64,000 nucleotides of DNA from positions 52,744-116,743 of the forward strand of contig JANBPK010000863.1 in assembly GCA_027579435.1 (NCBI GenBank), given 5' to 3'. The first letter of the stretch is position 1, and each line of letters begins with the position of its first letter. This document shows positions 1 to 11,200 of this stretch, one piece after another. Source of the stretch: Candolleomyces eurysporus (taxonomy: Eukaryota; Basidiomycota; Agaricomycetes; Agaricales; Psathyrellaceae). A program made the position numbers and the translations under genes. The notes beneath the pieces are model-generated. The model was not told where the DNA came from, did not search any database, and saw nothing but the letters and a program-made list of their open reading frames with translations.

Positions 1-1148
1 GGCGGTGATCATGAACATGATGATCATTTGGAGTTTGGCGGCTTGGTGTACGGAAGAACCGCCCAGGATGGCGCCGGTCATCATTCCTGGGATCGCGATG
101 ATTCCTAGGACGCTGGGTATTTTCGAAAGTAGGGTTGTAGTTAGCTTGGGAAGGGGTTTCAACGCTTAGGAAATGGAATGCGAAAACATGCTGGGTGATG
201 CGGATGGTATATGGGGAAAAGGGTGGGGATAAGCAAATGACGGCTATGACGTACCTCATGTTGTTGATGGGGTGGGTGAGGGCGAGGCGAAGAGCGTCGA
301 CAGCTATTGGGCGGCAGGCTTCCATGCGTGTCGCCCCAAATGCGAGGTAAATTTCGATTTTATCTCGGTTTTCTCTGAATGTACAACGTCGTCAGAGCTG
401 ATGCAACCGGGTGGAGGATTGAGGAAAGAGTACGCACACCAGTTCTTTGAGAACGTAGCTCACTGAGACTACTACTGCGGATATAGTTGCTCCGCAGAGC
501 ATACCGACGATAGGAACTGTGAAAATGTGAACATGAGGCTTGCTTCTAGCTTCTGAGGGTAGAAAAACATACTATATTGGATTGGGGTCCAAAATGGTTC
601 GACAGACATTGCGTAACGCGTTCCGATGATGGAAACTGGGATGGTAGAGCCTAGCATTCCGATGAGGACGGCGGGGAACTAGACCGAAGTAAGACTATGA
701 AGAGTGAAGGAAAATTGCTAATAGTACCATGTACTGGAAGCGACGTTTAGATTTGTTTATTACTGTTCAAATAGCATCAGTAAAATTTCTAGAGGAAAGG
801 ATGAAAAATGTGCATACCTGTTTCGAATGTACCAAGAAAATTGAGAACGACTAAGAGACATGCGTAGGTTAGCATTTTCCGAGGAGATAAGGGGGATCNT
901 TGAGACTTACAAGCTATCAGAGACACAATCCAAGGGTTCTTCGTTTCGAATACTTTTTGTAAAAGAGTGGCAACGACAGCCAGCTGGCCCGTACATCGTA
1001 CTGTAGCGATGAAGAGGGAGGTGGACAGTCCCAGACGAAAGACGGAGGAGACCCCAATGTCAAAGAGGATGAAGGACAATGCGATAGCGACATTGACCCA
1101 TTGCAGTTCGGTATCGTTGGGTATCTGTGACAATATCCCATAGTCCAT
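1..1148 (-). CDS. UPF0014/FetB-type multi-pass membrane protein (3' end cut by the window edge)
   Basis: This gene runs off the left edge and is read on the minus strand from ATG 1148. Spliced pieces give the family landmarks in order: an N-terminal segment starting MDYGILSQ with LSFILFDIG, RCTGQLAVVATLLQKVF, then LNFLGTFE, NKSKRRFQYM, IGMLGSTIPVSIIGTRYAM, PFWTPIQYIPIVGMLCG, ENRDKIEIYLAFGATRMEACRPIA and PGMMTGAILGGSSVHQAAKLQ at the edge. These match the UPF0014 family (bacterial FetB/YbbM, a permease partner of an ABC ATPase linked to iron export). At least five short introns with GT/AG borders separate the exons, for example GTAAGT near 909 and GTACGT near 256. The N at 899 lies inside an intron. 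The protein is a polytopic membrane protein; substrate and partner in fungi are unknown. It does not obviously belong with the peptide block next door. Confidence 0.85.
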
Positions 1149-1959
1149 GTTGGCTGAGACTACTCCCAAGGACACCTGGCGCTGTGAGGATAGGATAGTA
1201 GGATGGGTAGGCCCCGGTGGCGTAGAAAAGGAGTCCGAGACACTCGCAACGTCAGGGGGGGGATGGGTGGAGTGTGGAGCAATGACGGCGATAGGTTCTA
1301 GTTGGGCTCTAGTGTTTAAGAGATGCCAGATTTTGCTTTCACAGAACCATGGTCAACGGTAGATGAAAGCAAGGAGGCTCAAGAACCCTGCCAGAACCGT
1401 GCGGAGCTCAATTGCATCCTCTTCTTTGTTTCCCACACCACCTTAGCCGACAGGAATTAGAAAATGGACTGTCCTCATTGGACAGAGCCCGGCCTCGTGC
1501 GTATAGTCTGTTCATGTTTCAATTGATTTTCAAGAGGAAGCTTTAGAGAATGCCGGCAGATCGTGGTGGGCTGACGCAAAACGTGGCCCGACGAACAACA
1601 GGAGGTGCGCTTGTTCAAGCCTCGAGGTCTATTACGACCTGCGGAGAAAGGAAAGCTTGATCCGGGAGTCAAAAGCGCTGCTTGTTCGTGTGTGGCAAAG
1701 AGCTCGTGACACGTCAAATTAAATGCCGGTGAAGGCTGGTGACCACAGCCTGAGATAACCCTCGATGCTCAATGTTTCCTACCACAACGTACCCGTACCC
1801 ATGGATTTTTCCCGCCTGAAAAATCTCGTCCGCCATTTGACACTGCCTCGTTCCGGGCTTTGGGATGTACTTGTCTCAGTTCATACCCGTTACTGTAGAA
1901 GGAGGAGCACTGGCCTCGGCAGCACCTCATAATTCGGAATCGAGGGTACACGATCAGAA
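1149..1959. other. Intergenic, no gene seen
   Basis: I see no supported gene here. The short open frames have no recognisable content and no introns that join them. Confidence 0.5.
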
Positions 1960-2643
1960 CTACCACTGGCGCTCATGGTACATCTTTTCAGTTGCCTCCC
2001 GGATCCTAGTCCAATCTCTACACACGTGCACAACATCTGTCCCGGTGGCGCCCCTATCGATCAACTTTCCTTCTTCATCCCGAATATCGACCACTGGCTC
2101 GAGGGATGTATCACCGCCGCATAATAGGGCCTGGCGCAGCATATTCATACAACGATGGACTTGTTTGTCTCTGCAAGTGTCCGCCTGCCACCCGGGGCTC
2201 GACCAGATCTTGCGCAGATTGTTCAAGCACCAGAGTTGGTTGTAGACGGAAGGCACGCTCTCAAGTGCCTTCTCTCGCAGTAGGGTGCGGTTGGTAATCG
2301 GGTCGATTGGATATCCCTGCGGGAACAAGGACTTCCAATCTGCCTCTGCGTCCGGACGATAGTGTTTGTGCTGAATGGTTCGGTAACCGACTGGGTCGAG
2401 CTCAATCGGGAGTTCGCCGGGATATGGAATGCGACGGTCTAAATAGGGAGTAAGCAAACTTCATTGGCGAACATCCTTGGGGGACGCCTCAGGATGGCCT
2501 ATAAAATCAGCCTACGTACACCCAGAGGGCAGAGACTCTAGGATATTGAGGAAGTTGGAATCGAGGAACAGGAAGGCGACATTGATGGCCAAGCACACCC
2601 CGAGTACGAACGCAGTGGACGCCGATCTGAAAGAAGGGGACAT
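1960..2643 (-). CDS. Divergent UstYa-like (DUF3328) protein, block A
   Basis: Two exons, 2643-2520 and 2438-1960, joined over a GTACGT...TTTAG intron. Exon 1 codes a short N-terminal stretch and one membrane anchor (TAFVLGVCLAINVAFLFLD). Exon 2 starts with RRIPYPGELPIEL and holds the UstYa fold. UstYa proteins are membrane-anchored oxidative cyclases of fungal ribosomal peptides and normally carry two HxxHC motifs. Here the first site reads YNQLWCLNNLR and the second VHRCMNMLRQALLC, so all four motif histidines are replaced (N and W, then Q and R) while both cysteines remain. The C-terminal VVHVCRDWTRIREATE box is intact. Two further genes in the window show the same substitution pattern. It is either a separate catalytic class or a non-catalytic partner. 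It follows the two precursor genes on the same strand. Confidence 0.85.
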
Positions 2644-2720
2644 AATTTCAAGGATACGGGGTACTGAGACTACGGCGAAGGAGGAGGAAGGTGAGAAAGA
2701 ATCACATTTGCGCAGCCTAC

Positions 2721-2727
2721 TTTTATA
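2721..2727 (-). promoter_or_regulatory. TATA box of the block A UstYa-like gene
   Basis: TATAAAA on the minus strand, 78 bases before the ATG at 2643. The other two divergent UstYa-like genes have comparable boxes at similar distance. Confidence 0.5.
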
Positions 2728-3116
2728 TCAACGATTGATATACAACTTCCCCCATCTGTTTGATTGTTCAGAGATATCTATCAAGCGTTGAAGATGCCAC
2801 ACTTCTCCTCACCCGCTCTTCTCACACTGGACGGGAGAAGACAAGCGGCCTGTATACAACCTTAGGCAAGTTTGGGTATCATTCCATCCATCTTACTACA
2901 AACTTGAAGCTCTGACGGCGGTACAAAGGAGCATTCATCAGGTAGAAATATTTGGGCAGGGCGTTTGGGTGGGATTCGAGAACGCATGGAATAGTGATGG
3001 CGAGCGCGTTGCCATCTCGAATCTTCACAAGTACCTGACAGAGATCATCACTAAACATCTCATTCAAGGCCAGTCTAACTCTCGTACTTACCAAGTACGC
3101 TCAGCGTGGCGTCTTA

Positions 3117-3408
3117 CTACTCGATGTTGGCCGAGTCCGGAGCCGGGTTCTTCCAGCGGAACGGTCGGTTTGCCCCTGATGCGAGCAAGAGTTAGAAGGG
3201 AGGTAGTTCTGTGGAATTGAAGCTCCTTACTAGCGTTGAGCTCTTCACATATCGGTGATGGTCACAATGGTAAGCATGAAGAATCGTGCCCGTTTACAAT
3301 CGGCTTTTGGCGCGTACCTGCATTTGGAGTCGCAGCGACACCTTGGAGGCATTGAGCGAGAACGAAAGCGAGAGTGATCGCGAGGGCAGTGGTGGATTTT
3401 CCAAACAT
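3117..3408 (-). CDS. Small secreted peptide precursor 1, FRWKNPAPDS core
   Basis: Exon 1 is 3408-3318 and exon 2 is 3175-3117; the intron starts GTACGC and ends CATCAG. The product is 49 residues. Exon 1 codes a typical signal peptide (MFGKSTTALAITLAFVLAQC, then LQGVAATPNA), and exon 2 codes only the tail GANRPFRWKNPAPDSANIE before a TAG. The split is in phase 1 directly between leader and core. Three other genes here share this architecture and the FR-aromatic-x-NP-[A/T]-PDS core. No cysteine is left in the mature part and there is no Lys-Arg or Arg-Arg site. It lies 474 bases upstream of the UstYa-like gene on the same strand. I infer a ribosomal-peptide precursor or secreted signal. The splice model is mine and needs RNA evidence. 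Confidence 0.7.
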
Positions 3409-3850
3409 CTTGCTAGTGGAAAGAGGAGGTTGGGATTGCCGTCGATGTGGGTAGAATGACACCTCATATACCTTTCGCGCTGTCGTCTGACACACCCTTT
3501 GAAGCGCTTCTCTGCTTGAAGATTGATACGATAGACATGAGAAAGTCAAGGCCCACCTTCTGCGCGAGCTTTGATACCAGAGGAGTTAGCGGGGACCGGG
3601 ACAAAAGATCTGAGATGATTGCAAGGATGCCCGGTGATCATTCTCACTACAGATTCTGATTGTACAAGAAATTCATCCAATAAATACAGATACAAGTCCC
3701 TTCTTTGTATTTACTAGGAAGTAGGGCCTAATACATATGGTGATGATCATAGACTCGAATGGACGACGTCTAGCCGCCAACCGTTCAGCTTTGGTCTATT
3801 CTCTTACTGAACAGAATATCGCAGCTCACCTGCTGTTCGAGTCGGTGTGT

Positions 3851-4142
3851 TTACGGAGTGGTGGTGGTGGGCTTGGGCGAGTCCGGCGCTGGGTTGCTAT
3901 AGCGGAATGGGGCGGCCTCTGGAGAACGGTGCGTCAAAAAACCAACGGCGGTTCAGGAAGATGAGCATCGCTTACTCGCGCGCGCGTTCAACTCTTCGCA
4001 ATTCAATGAGCTACAAGCTCCTGCCGGATATCATAAGGGTACAAAACTTACCGGGAGCGGCATTAACGGCTACTCCTTGGAAGCCTTGGATCAGAAGGAA
4101 GGCGAGAGTGATTGCCAAAGCACTGGAAGTCTTGTATAGCAT
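3851..4142 (-). CDS. Small secreted peptide precursor 2, FRYSNPAPDS core
   Basis: Exon 1 is 4142-4052 and exon 2 is 3918-3851, with donor GTAAGT and acceptor CTCCAG. The product is 52 residues. Exon 1 is the same length (91 bases) as in precursor 1 and codes a closely related signal peptide (MLYKTSSALAITLAFLLIQG). Exon 2 codes AAPFRYSNPAPDSPKPTTTT and a final proline. The mature start is probably APEAAP after cleavage behind VNA. It is a tandem paralogue of precursor 1. The start lies 950 bases from the start of the divergent 7-TM gene, so the two may share a promoter region. The substrate role for UstYa enzymes is inferred from gene order and the aromatic, Cys-free core. Confidence 0.7.
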
Positions 4143-5091
4143 CTCGAGAAGAGAGGTTGGTGGTGTGATATCGTCATAGTGAACGAACTAGCACTTCAAA
4201 TACTTTTCCAACCCCCAGCCACAAGTCTTGATATTAATCCTCATGAGAGGCAAATGAACCCTGCGTCTCAGTTGAGTTATGGCAGTGATTCGCGAGAGCA
4301 CAACCAGGGAACGGAAAAATGGCGGCGAGTTTCAGTTGCGAGGCTCCACTGCAACCCATTGTCGCTGTTGCTGGCTTGCACAACGTGCACTTCGATGAGT
4401 ATCAAGAAGAGTTGACTTCTATCATAACTCTGACATCCCAAAGACATGGGAGGTTGATGCAGTGTCTCATGTTACTGGCACAGATAATGCCACTCGGCTC
4501 TCCTGCTCCCCCTCTCATCATGATCTTATCACCGCTTGGTATCACTGATCTTTAGCACGACCACATTTGCGTAGGTCATTTCCAAAAATATCATGGGCGC
4601 TATGACGAGTGATAGTCGAATGAAGACAGTATCATGCGAACAGAGATCGACAAAAGAGGTGTGCCTGATAGTCATACGCCGCACAGTGGAAGTGCGCGGA
4701 CCCTTTGTACTGCCTCTTGACATGTCAAAGGACGCCAGGCACAAATATGGGTGGAGCTCTCGAGAGGATGGACTGGACGAACATCGGATGATTACGAGTG
4801 ACAAAGCTCTACTCGTTGCTAGAAACAATAGTAAAAGATGTCTATCTCACCTCATGCCTCAAGACTTTCGCGCTCATAATGCGCCGCTGCTTACCTTCAA
4901 GTGAGGTGCCATCGCCCAGTTTTTAGCTTGTCCAGACCATTCCTCGATAGGTGAGGATACGGGTTTAGGAATGGCAAAGGATTTAAACCGGGGATCATCA
5001 TTGCAAGAAGGCAGCCACGCAAGGTCAGGTCTCTCCATACGCCCCATCTCTCAATCAACCCCCAGCGCGTGAGCTCCTCCTTACTCTCAAC
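4143..5091. promoter_or_regulatory. Divergent intergenic region, block A
   Basis: This 0.95 kb lies between the starts of precursor 2 and the 7-TM gene and has no supported gene. A TTTAAA box occurs at 4982-4987, 105-110 bases before the 7-TM start. Blocks B and C have equivalent divergent regions of about 0.75 and 0.84 kb. Confidence 0.45.
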
Positions 5092-6381
5092 ATGGCGTCC
5101 CGCCCAGAACTCCTGCCCGAATACGCCCCTCCAGGAGAGACGCCTGCCGATCTGTGGATCGAGCGTTCCAACCTCGCGGGAATAGTCATTGCGGGTGTTG
5201 CATATGGTAAATAACCCTCGCCGCCTTTTGCTGCTGTCAACTCGATCCGCGGCTAACCGATCGATTAGGGATCCTCTTTACCATTTTTGTGCAATGCATA
5301 CTCTCATTGCGCACGAGCAACCCTCAAAAGAAGCGCCAAGCGAGATGGCTTGCAGCTTACTCTTGTGTTATCTTCATCTTGGCGACATGTGGATTTGCTG
5401 CGAACGTTAAATTCATTCAGATGACCTTCATTGATTACAGGAATTATCCTGGAGGTCCGAATGGGTTTACGTTCGACTTTTACACCGACCCCGTCAACAT
5501 GTTCTCGCTTATGTGCTATGTGATTATGAATTGGTTTGCTGACGGCTTGATGGTTTGTTCTTCTCTTTCCGTCTTGATGGTTTCGTTTATGTGTTGACAC
5601 GAGCCTTCTAGCTATACCGCTTTACCGTCTTTTACAACGGTAAATCATGGTTAATTCTAGTGTTCCCTTGCATGCTTTATCTCGCGATAATCGGTGAGTC
5701 GGATTGGCCTTATTTTTCAGCGACGTCTCACCCGACCCCAGGTTTGTCGCTTGCAATGGCGATCTATACCATGAATCCTTCCATTGGTTTCTGGGCACCT
5801 ATTACGATCGATATCGGCACTGCCTACTGGTCTCTATCCATCGGTATGAATGTCATAGTCACAGTCGCTATCGCTGGACGACTGCTAAAGATGCGAGCAA
5901 ATATTCGGAAGATCCTGGGCCCTAAACACTCGTCTCCATACACCTCTGTACTTGCGATGATTATTGAGTCGGCAGCCTTGTACACAAGTTGGGCACTTGT
6001 GTTCATGGTCGCGTACGCAAAGGGTGACACATTCCAAAACATTGTCTTGTCTTCCCTGGGGCAGGTGCAGGTATGCAGCATCGAATAATTCTTTCAAATT
6101 GTCGTTTGCTAACTTTGATCGCAACGGAACAGGGTATCGCGCCTCTTCTTATCATCTTCCGGGTCGCCCAAGGAAAAGCGTGGACGACTACAACAGGGAC
6201 AAACTCGATGACTCTGCCAAGCGGAGGTTCTCGTCCTACACATCCAAGCAATATCACAGGGTCAACGAACACCGGTGCAACTCGGTCGTTCCCTCTTACT
6301 AATGTCACCGATTCCACGGTGCACCTTGATATCAGGGTGGAGAAGTCGACTGTGAATAGCCAGGATTCTAAGTGGGTTTGA
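5092..6381 (+). CDS. Seven-pass membrane protein, block A
   Basis: Five exons: about 5092-5206, 5269-5550, 5612-5696, 5743-6071 and 6133-6381. The soluble N-terminus reads PEYAPPGETPADLWIERSN. It is followed by about seven hydrophobic helices with conserved signatures such as FIDYRNYPGGPNGFTFDFY, MNWFADGLMLYR, GTAYWSLSIGMN, LLKMRANIRK, SSPYTSVLAMIIESAALYTS and QVQGIAPLLIIFRVAQGKAW. The C-terminal tail is hydrophilic and Ser/Thr-rich. The family is common in agaricomycetes, mostly unnamed; the topology is receptor-like but it is not the STE3 pheromone receptor. Two close paralogues occur at the same place in blocks B and C. It is divergent from the peptide precursors, which suggests a receptor, exporter or scaffold for the peptide. 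That function is inference only. Confidence 0.85.
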
Positions 6382-6548
6382 AGAACGGATGGATGATTTG
6401 AGGGTGTTCGAGTAGGGGGATCCGCTCCGAGAGTACTAAGGATGTATTACTATATTTATATTGGGAAATAGAGGTTTGATATAACTTGAGGACGATAATC
6501 GGCGCTGGACGGCAGAGCTTAAAGGGAAGCCTGAGGAGCCACTATCTC

Positions 6549-6775
6549 TTGAGGGTGAGCGACAAGCTTGACTCTGGAGACTTTGTCCTCCTAGAGGAGC
6601 TGCAGCCCACCGACTATCCCATCTAATCCGTTCGGCAAGATTTGCACTTGGTTCGGCGAAGAGTGTCAATGTGTGTGTGTGTGAAAATGTCATTGACAGC
6701 AGACTGCAACGACAACGTCAAGTTGAAAGAAGGGTAATATCACCTTGAGATCGCCGCCTTCGAGCCGCCTCGCTA
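6549..6775 (-). pseudogene. Duplicated 3' fragment of the zinc-type dehydrogenase
   Basis: The minus strand at about 6645-6549 translates to LPNGLDGIVGGLQLL, a stop, then EDKVSRVKLVAHPQE. This is a decayed copy of the C-terminus of the intact gene next door (LPKGLNGVVEGLKRLEENR). Sequence near 6740-6770 also resembles the last exon-intron border of that gene (CACCTTGAGATCGCCGCCTT against CACCTTGATATCGCCGCCTT). It is a partial tandem duplication that has picked up a stop codon. Confidence 0.7.
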
Positions 6776-6913
6776 TATGAGTTCAACGTCGGACACAGTG
6801 TGAGTATATTATGACACTGTATCGTTGGTACATTGCACTGACTTGATTCTCCAATAACATAAACCGCGGCAGTGTACTTGGTATCGTCCAGAGTTCAAAC
6901 TCCTTCCCTGTAA

Positions 6914-8215
6914 TTACGCTGTCTCCTGAGGACGAACGACAAGCTTGACTCCAGAGACTCTGTTCTCCTCGAGCCGCTTCAACCCTTCGACTACCCCATT
7001 CAATCCCTTAGGCAACACCTCGATACGATTCGGCTAGGGTACACGTACAGATACGGAGTCAACTTCAGAAAGACAATAACCGCGCAAGAACCAACACACC
7101 TTGATATCGCCGCCTTGAAGGAATTTGGTGACATGAGTCCACATCTCTTGCACCAATTCGGCGTATCCCTGCTTCGTCGCCAAGACATAAACGAGCGACT
7201 TGTTCTCTTTTGGGCCCTCTTCTTTTATTAGGTCGATCGCTGGTAGGTTGACGGCGATCTGGCCACCCGGGGCCAAGAGGGTGAAGCCCAGCGTCTGAGT
7301 CTCCTCACTCGAGATCGCGTCAACGACAACTTTCACCGGCTTTTCAGTGATGCTTTGGATACTCTCTTTCAAGCCCGCGAGCGATGCATTGCGATCCAAG
7401 ACATGAGTTGCGCCAAGGGACTTCAGAAAGTCTCCGTGCTTGATGGAGGCGGTTGTGATAATCGGGTTGAAGCCAGAGAGCTTGGCGGTTTGGATGGCTA
7501 AAGGAGAGAAAAAGTCAGAAGTGTACCTCTTGATCGACAGCTGTTTGATTCACTGAGTTGTCCGACAGAGCTCGCTCCGCCGATTACGATAATTGGCGTG
7601 TCGCTATACTTTCCTCGCGCAGCGGCATTGGTGGGTGCGTCGAAACCTAGCCCATTTGGATTTTCATTGTAGAATCCGACCCAGGCAGTGGTGAGGGCAA
7701 GTGGAACCGACGCTGCTTCGTCGTACGAGATGCCAGATGGAATCTGCCCATTGATGGCATGTTCTAAATGAGCGCGTACAGGACAAGGAATTCAGATCAT
7801 CCGCACCTTTGCCAGAGTCTTTACATCCGCGGTCGTATATTGCTGAAATCCGGCATGACTATTGTCGTTGTACAAGCCTTGGAAGAGGCTGAAATTCCTC
7901 GTTCAACCAGCACTGATTCTGAAACAAGATGAGGACTCACACTCTGTCACCTATCGCAAAACCCGTAACCCCTTCGCCTAATTCCACGACTTCTCCAGCG
8001 ATATCGGTGCCCAAAACAGTGGGAAAGTCAGTGAGGAAGTGGCTGAATCGAGTTACAACCTTCCAATCAGCGGGATTCAAAGCGGCCGCATGAATCTTGA
8101 CCAGGACTTCATCCTTGCCGGGCTTGTAGATCGGTGCGTTAGACACTATGAAATCTCCGGATGCCTTTGTGAGAAAGAGAGCTTTCTGCGTAGCGGTGGA
8201 AGTGGGGGTGGACAT
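6914..8215 (-). CDS. Zinc-type medium-chain alcohol dehydrogenase / quinone-oxidoreductase-like protein
   Basis: The start is ATG 8215 (MSTPTSTATQKALFL). Exons include 8215 to about 7943, a short FQGLYNDNSHAGFQQYTTAD exon, an ISYDEAASVPLALTTAWVGF exon, the large cofactor-binding exon near 7500-7090, and a last exon ending PQETA, stop at 6914. The N-terminal GroES-like part is clear (KPGKDEVLVKIHAAALNP, DIAGEVVELGEGV). The nucleotide-binding part holds IIVIGGASSVGQ and QTAKLSGFNPIITTAS. The length of about 340-350 residues fits the enoyl-reductase/ToxD-like MDR branch, which reduces C=C bonds or quinones with NADPH. Catalytic zinc ligands are not evident, as usual for that branch. Because it sits between peptide block A and the gene-poor region, it could be a tailoring reductase; this is inferred. 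Confidence 0.85.
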
Positions 8216-11200
8216 GATACAGGAGAGTAAGGCACACTTTGCTGAGGTGAACGACGGGTTGGTGTGGTATGGGGCTCCATCCCAAGTGGCAGCCCTTTAT
8301 AGGTCTGGGGAACCTATCGAAAACGTCTGTCTAAATTGTACGACTCGATTCGCGTTGTACGCGATGGATGGCTTACTCAGAATGTTGCTGGGACCAATTC
8401 AACGGATTTTCGGAATCGGTGCTCTTGGCGAAATTCTGTTCAATGTCATACGGTTTATCGAGAATTTGTCCGATAGTGTGTCATTCGAGCGTATTCCGTC
8501 CTTTGTTGGGCTACGGCAAATCGGAAAGAAGGGTCGCCTTGGGCTCATACGTCGTAAAGGTGGAACTGCGAGGTGCCCTTCTGCGGGCGAGACGTTTAAA
8601 CTGGACCCCTAACCTCGGATCAATTAATCAAGCCCTAACCCTACCAGGTCGCTGTGATTCAGGCCGAACGTAGGCGTGTTCCCCGATCCTTCCTGCTTCC
8701 CGAACACCACCATACCTCTACACCTCGAACCTTCCTCAACAATGCTTGTCGAAAACTTTATCATATCCCATCGGTGATCATGCTAAGTAATTATGCAAAC
8801 ATTCTCACTGGACTGGATCTCTTGATGCATTCGAAAGAGCCATCGGGTCGGCGACTCTACGAGGGCATCGTCAAACAGCTGTCCAAATTGTGTGAATTCA
8901 GATCGATCCTACCCTTGCCTCCCAGCCCTTCAAATCTTGATCACTGCTTGTCCAGACGAGATGACAAAGCGGACAAGATCACTTCGTCACAATCTAATGC
9001 ACAGGTGGGGATTTACTGGAAATGGAGGTGTCGATGGCGCGGGGGCCAGTCAATTCCCTTATTTTATGACGTGGCTGGGCACAACTAATAATATACAGGG
9101 TAGATTAAGGAATGTAGCGACAATACTACAAGATTCTGACGCTGCCAAAGCTTCCAAGATATAAGGGAGACTACATGTGCACTACCAAGCTTCGATGGTG
9201 CGTGTAGCGCATGTGCAACCACCGCATTTGCTGTGCGGGCTGAAAGGTTGGGTTTCTCCATGATCCCTAACCCACCTTGAGCATTAATAAACAGCAAATG
9301 CCTGTTAAATCGTTGTTGAATTGGCGTAGGGACCGTTTGTTCACCCCTAATATATCATTCCATCACGCCATCCCCTCTTCTCAATCTTCCATTGGGCCAC
9401 GATAGATTTTCCTGCACGCAAGTGTTAAAAAATCTTGCTACAACCCAACTAATGATACAGGTTGTAGCTCAAGGAGGGAGATGGCCATTCGATAGGGCCC
9501 CTCATTCCGTCACTTACAGATTCTGATGTTTTCCCTCCTCAGGCTCCCAGTATTTTTGAAGATTCAGACCTCTAGTATCTAGTAAAGTTGTTTTTTNCAC
9601 CGTAAACGGCCCACATCTGAGCAGGATGGAATTCGGTCATTCGTCACCCTTGTCAAGCACTGCCGCACTGGCCGAGATGGAGTTTGAGTTGTGGGAACGT
9701 GGGTCGCAATCAATAGACTGAACGTCAGCCGGGCTCAGGGATGCATCTAGGACCCCCGCGAAGACTCAATTACTAGAAGGGGGTTTCCTTTCCCTCGTGT
9801 ATGGTACAAGGCTCATTGGATGGGTTGCGGTGAAGCGGAGGAAACATGGGAACCGAGTAACAATTTGCGGGACTACGCAGCTGTGGACCAGCGGGAACAA
9901 GCGCAGAAAGTGGTACGCACCGTCTACAACTCTATTAGATCTGGAAATGTAATGAAGAATCCAGCCGATTACTGTCGAGTTCGTTGGCAAGGAGCACTAA
10001 GTTTGACGACTAGTGCCGGAGCTCTCAGTCAAGGCGGATAAATGATTAACTAGATGTGTAACTTTGTATAACCATAGGGAACTAGAACAAAGCGGTCGGT
10101 AACTGGCCTGTGCCCTGTTGGCCGGTCCAGAACCTATCACCGGTTGACGTATTCGCGTCGGGCGGGTCGGCACGACGCCTGTCAAACATCCAAAATAGTA
10201 ATGTCACCCACTAATCTAGTAATCGGATTAATGGGGTTGGACTGAGCCCGCCATTGACAGTTCAGATCCGTATCAGTCTCGCTTCCAGCAAGCCTTCTGA
10301 AGATGCTGAAGCACCGGCCACTTCTGCGTCCGCTGCACGACTTGCAAGCCAGAGCAACACTTCACCAATATGGGCACTGAGTGCTTTGGCTGCAGCGCTC
10401 TGGCATTGGGGATATCGAAGCAAGCCAGGGCAATATGATGTACGTACTGTTTGCATTTAGAACATCCCACGCCCAGGAGGAATTGAAAGATTGATTCTCT
10501 CCAACAAGTTTCTATCCTTGATTTCGATGGCCAGGTGCCCGTCAAACAATGCACACCAACTTCTCCCCAGTTCGAGGCAGCCGCGCTGAGCTCTGGCGAC
10601 ACGAAGGTTCATAAGCTGGGATCATCACGGCGAAATATCCTGTGATTCAATGGAGTGGGTTTCTCGGATGAGTTGTCGATATGAGACTCGGAGTTGGGAA
10701 GGTTAAAGTGCTGACCTGTGTGAGCATGCTCTCTGATTATTTTTTCGATATCCTAGTCATTATCCTGTTTTCAGTTTCCTTGCTGGAAGGTTTGTGGATA
10801 TGGATCTTGCCGGGAGCTTTACGACTGAAACGGTGCGTGTACAGCAGTTTTGTAAGAATGGCTGACCCTATCATGCTTCCTAGATTCATTGCAAACTCTG
10901 CTACGGTGAATTCTGGACGATTCCTGCTACAGTCTCCATCTCCGGCTCGGGCATGCACGACACCACCAAGCTGTGTTTTTATCAAGTCTGCTCTGGCTTG
11001 GGAGTGGAGTGGAGTCAGCACGGACACGGAAAAGCTACCCTTAAACCCACTATCTACACCGCTACTCCTGGTCTTCAATTAGACTCAGCAACCACGGGAT
11101 TACGCCGATTCCCCGAAAACCAGTGGACCAATCATAACTTATCCCCCAGAGAATTGCGCGCAGTACTCGAAAAGCCCTGGGACCCACGGTTTCGGAATCA

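Noticed and set aside
8148..8612. Open frame of 154 codons overlapping the start of the dehydrogenase
   Set aside because: Begins inside the opposite-strand gene and has no familiar content.
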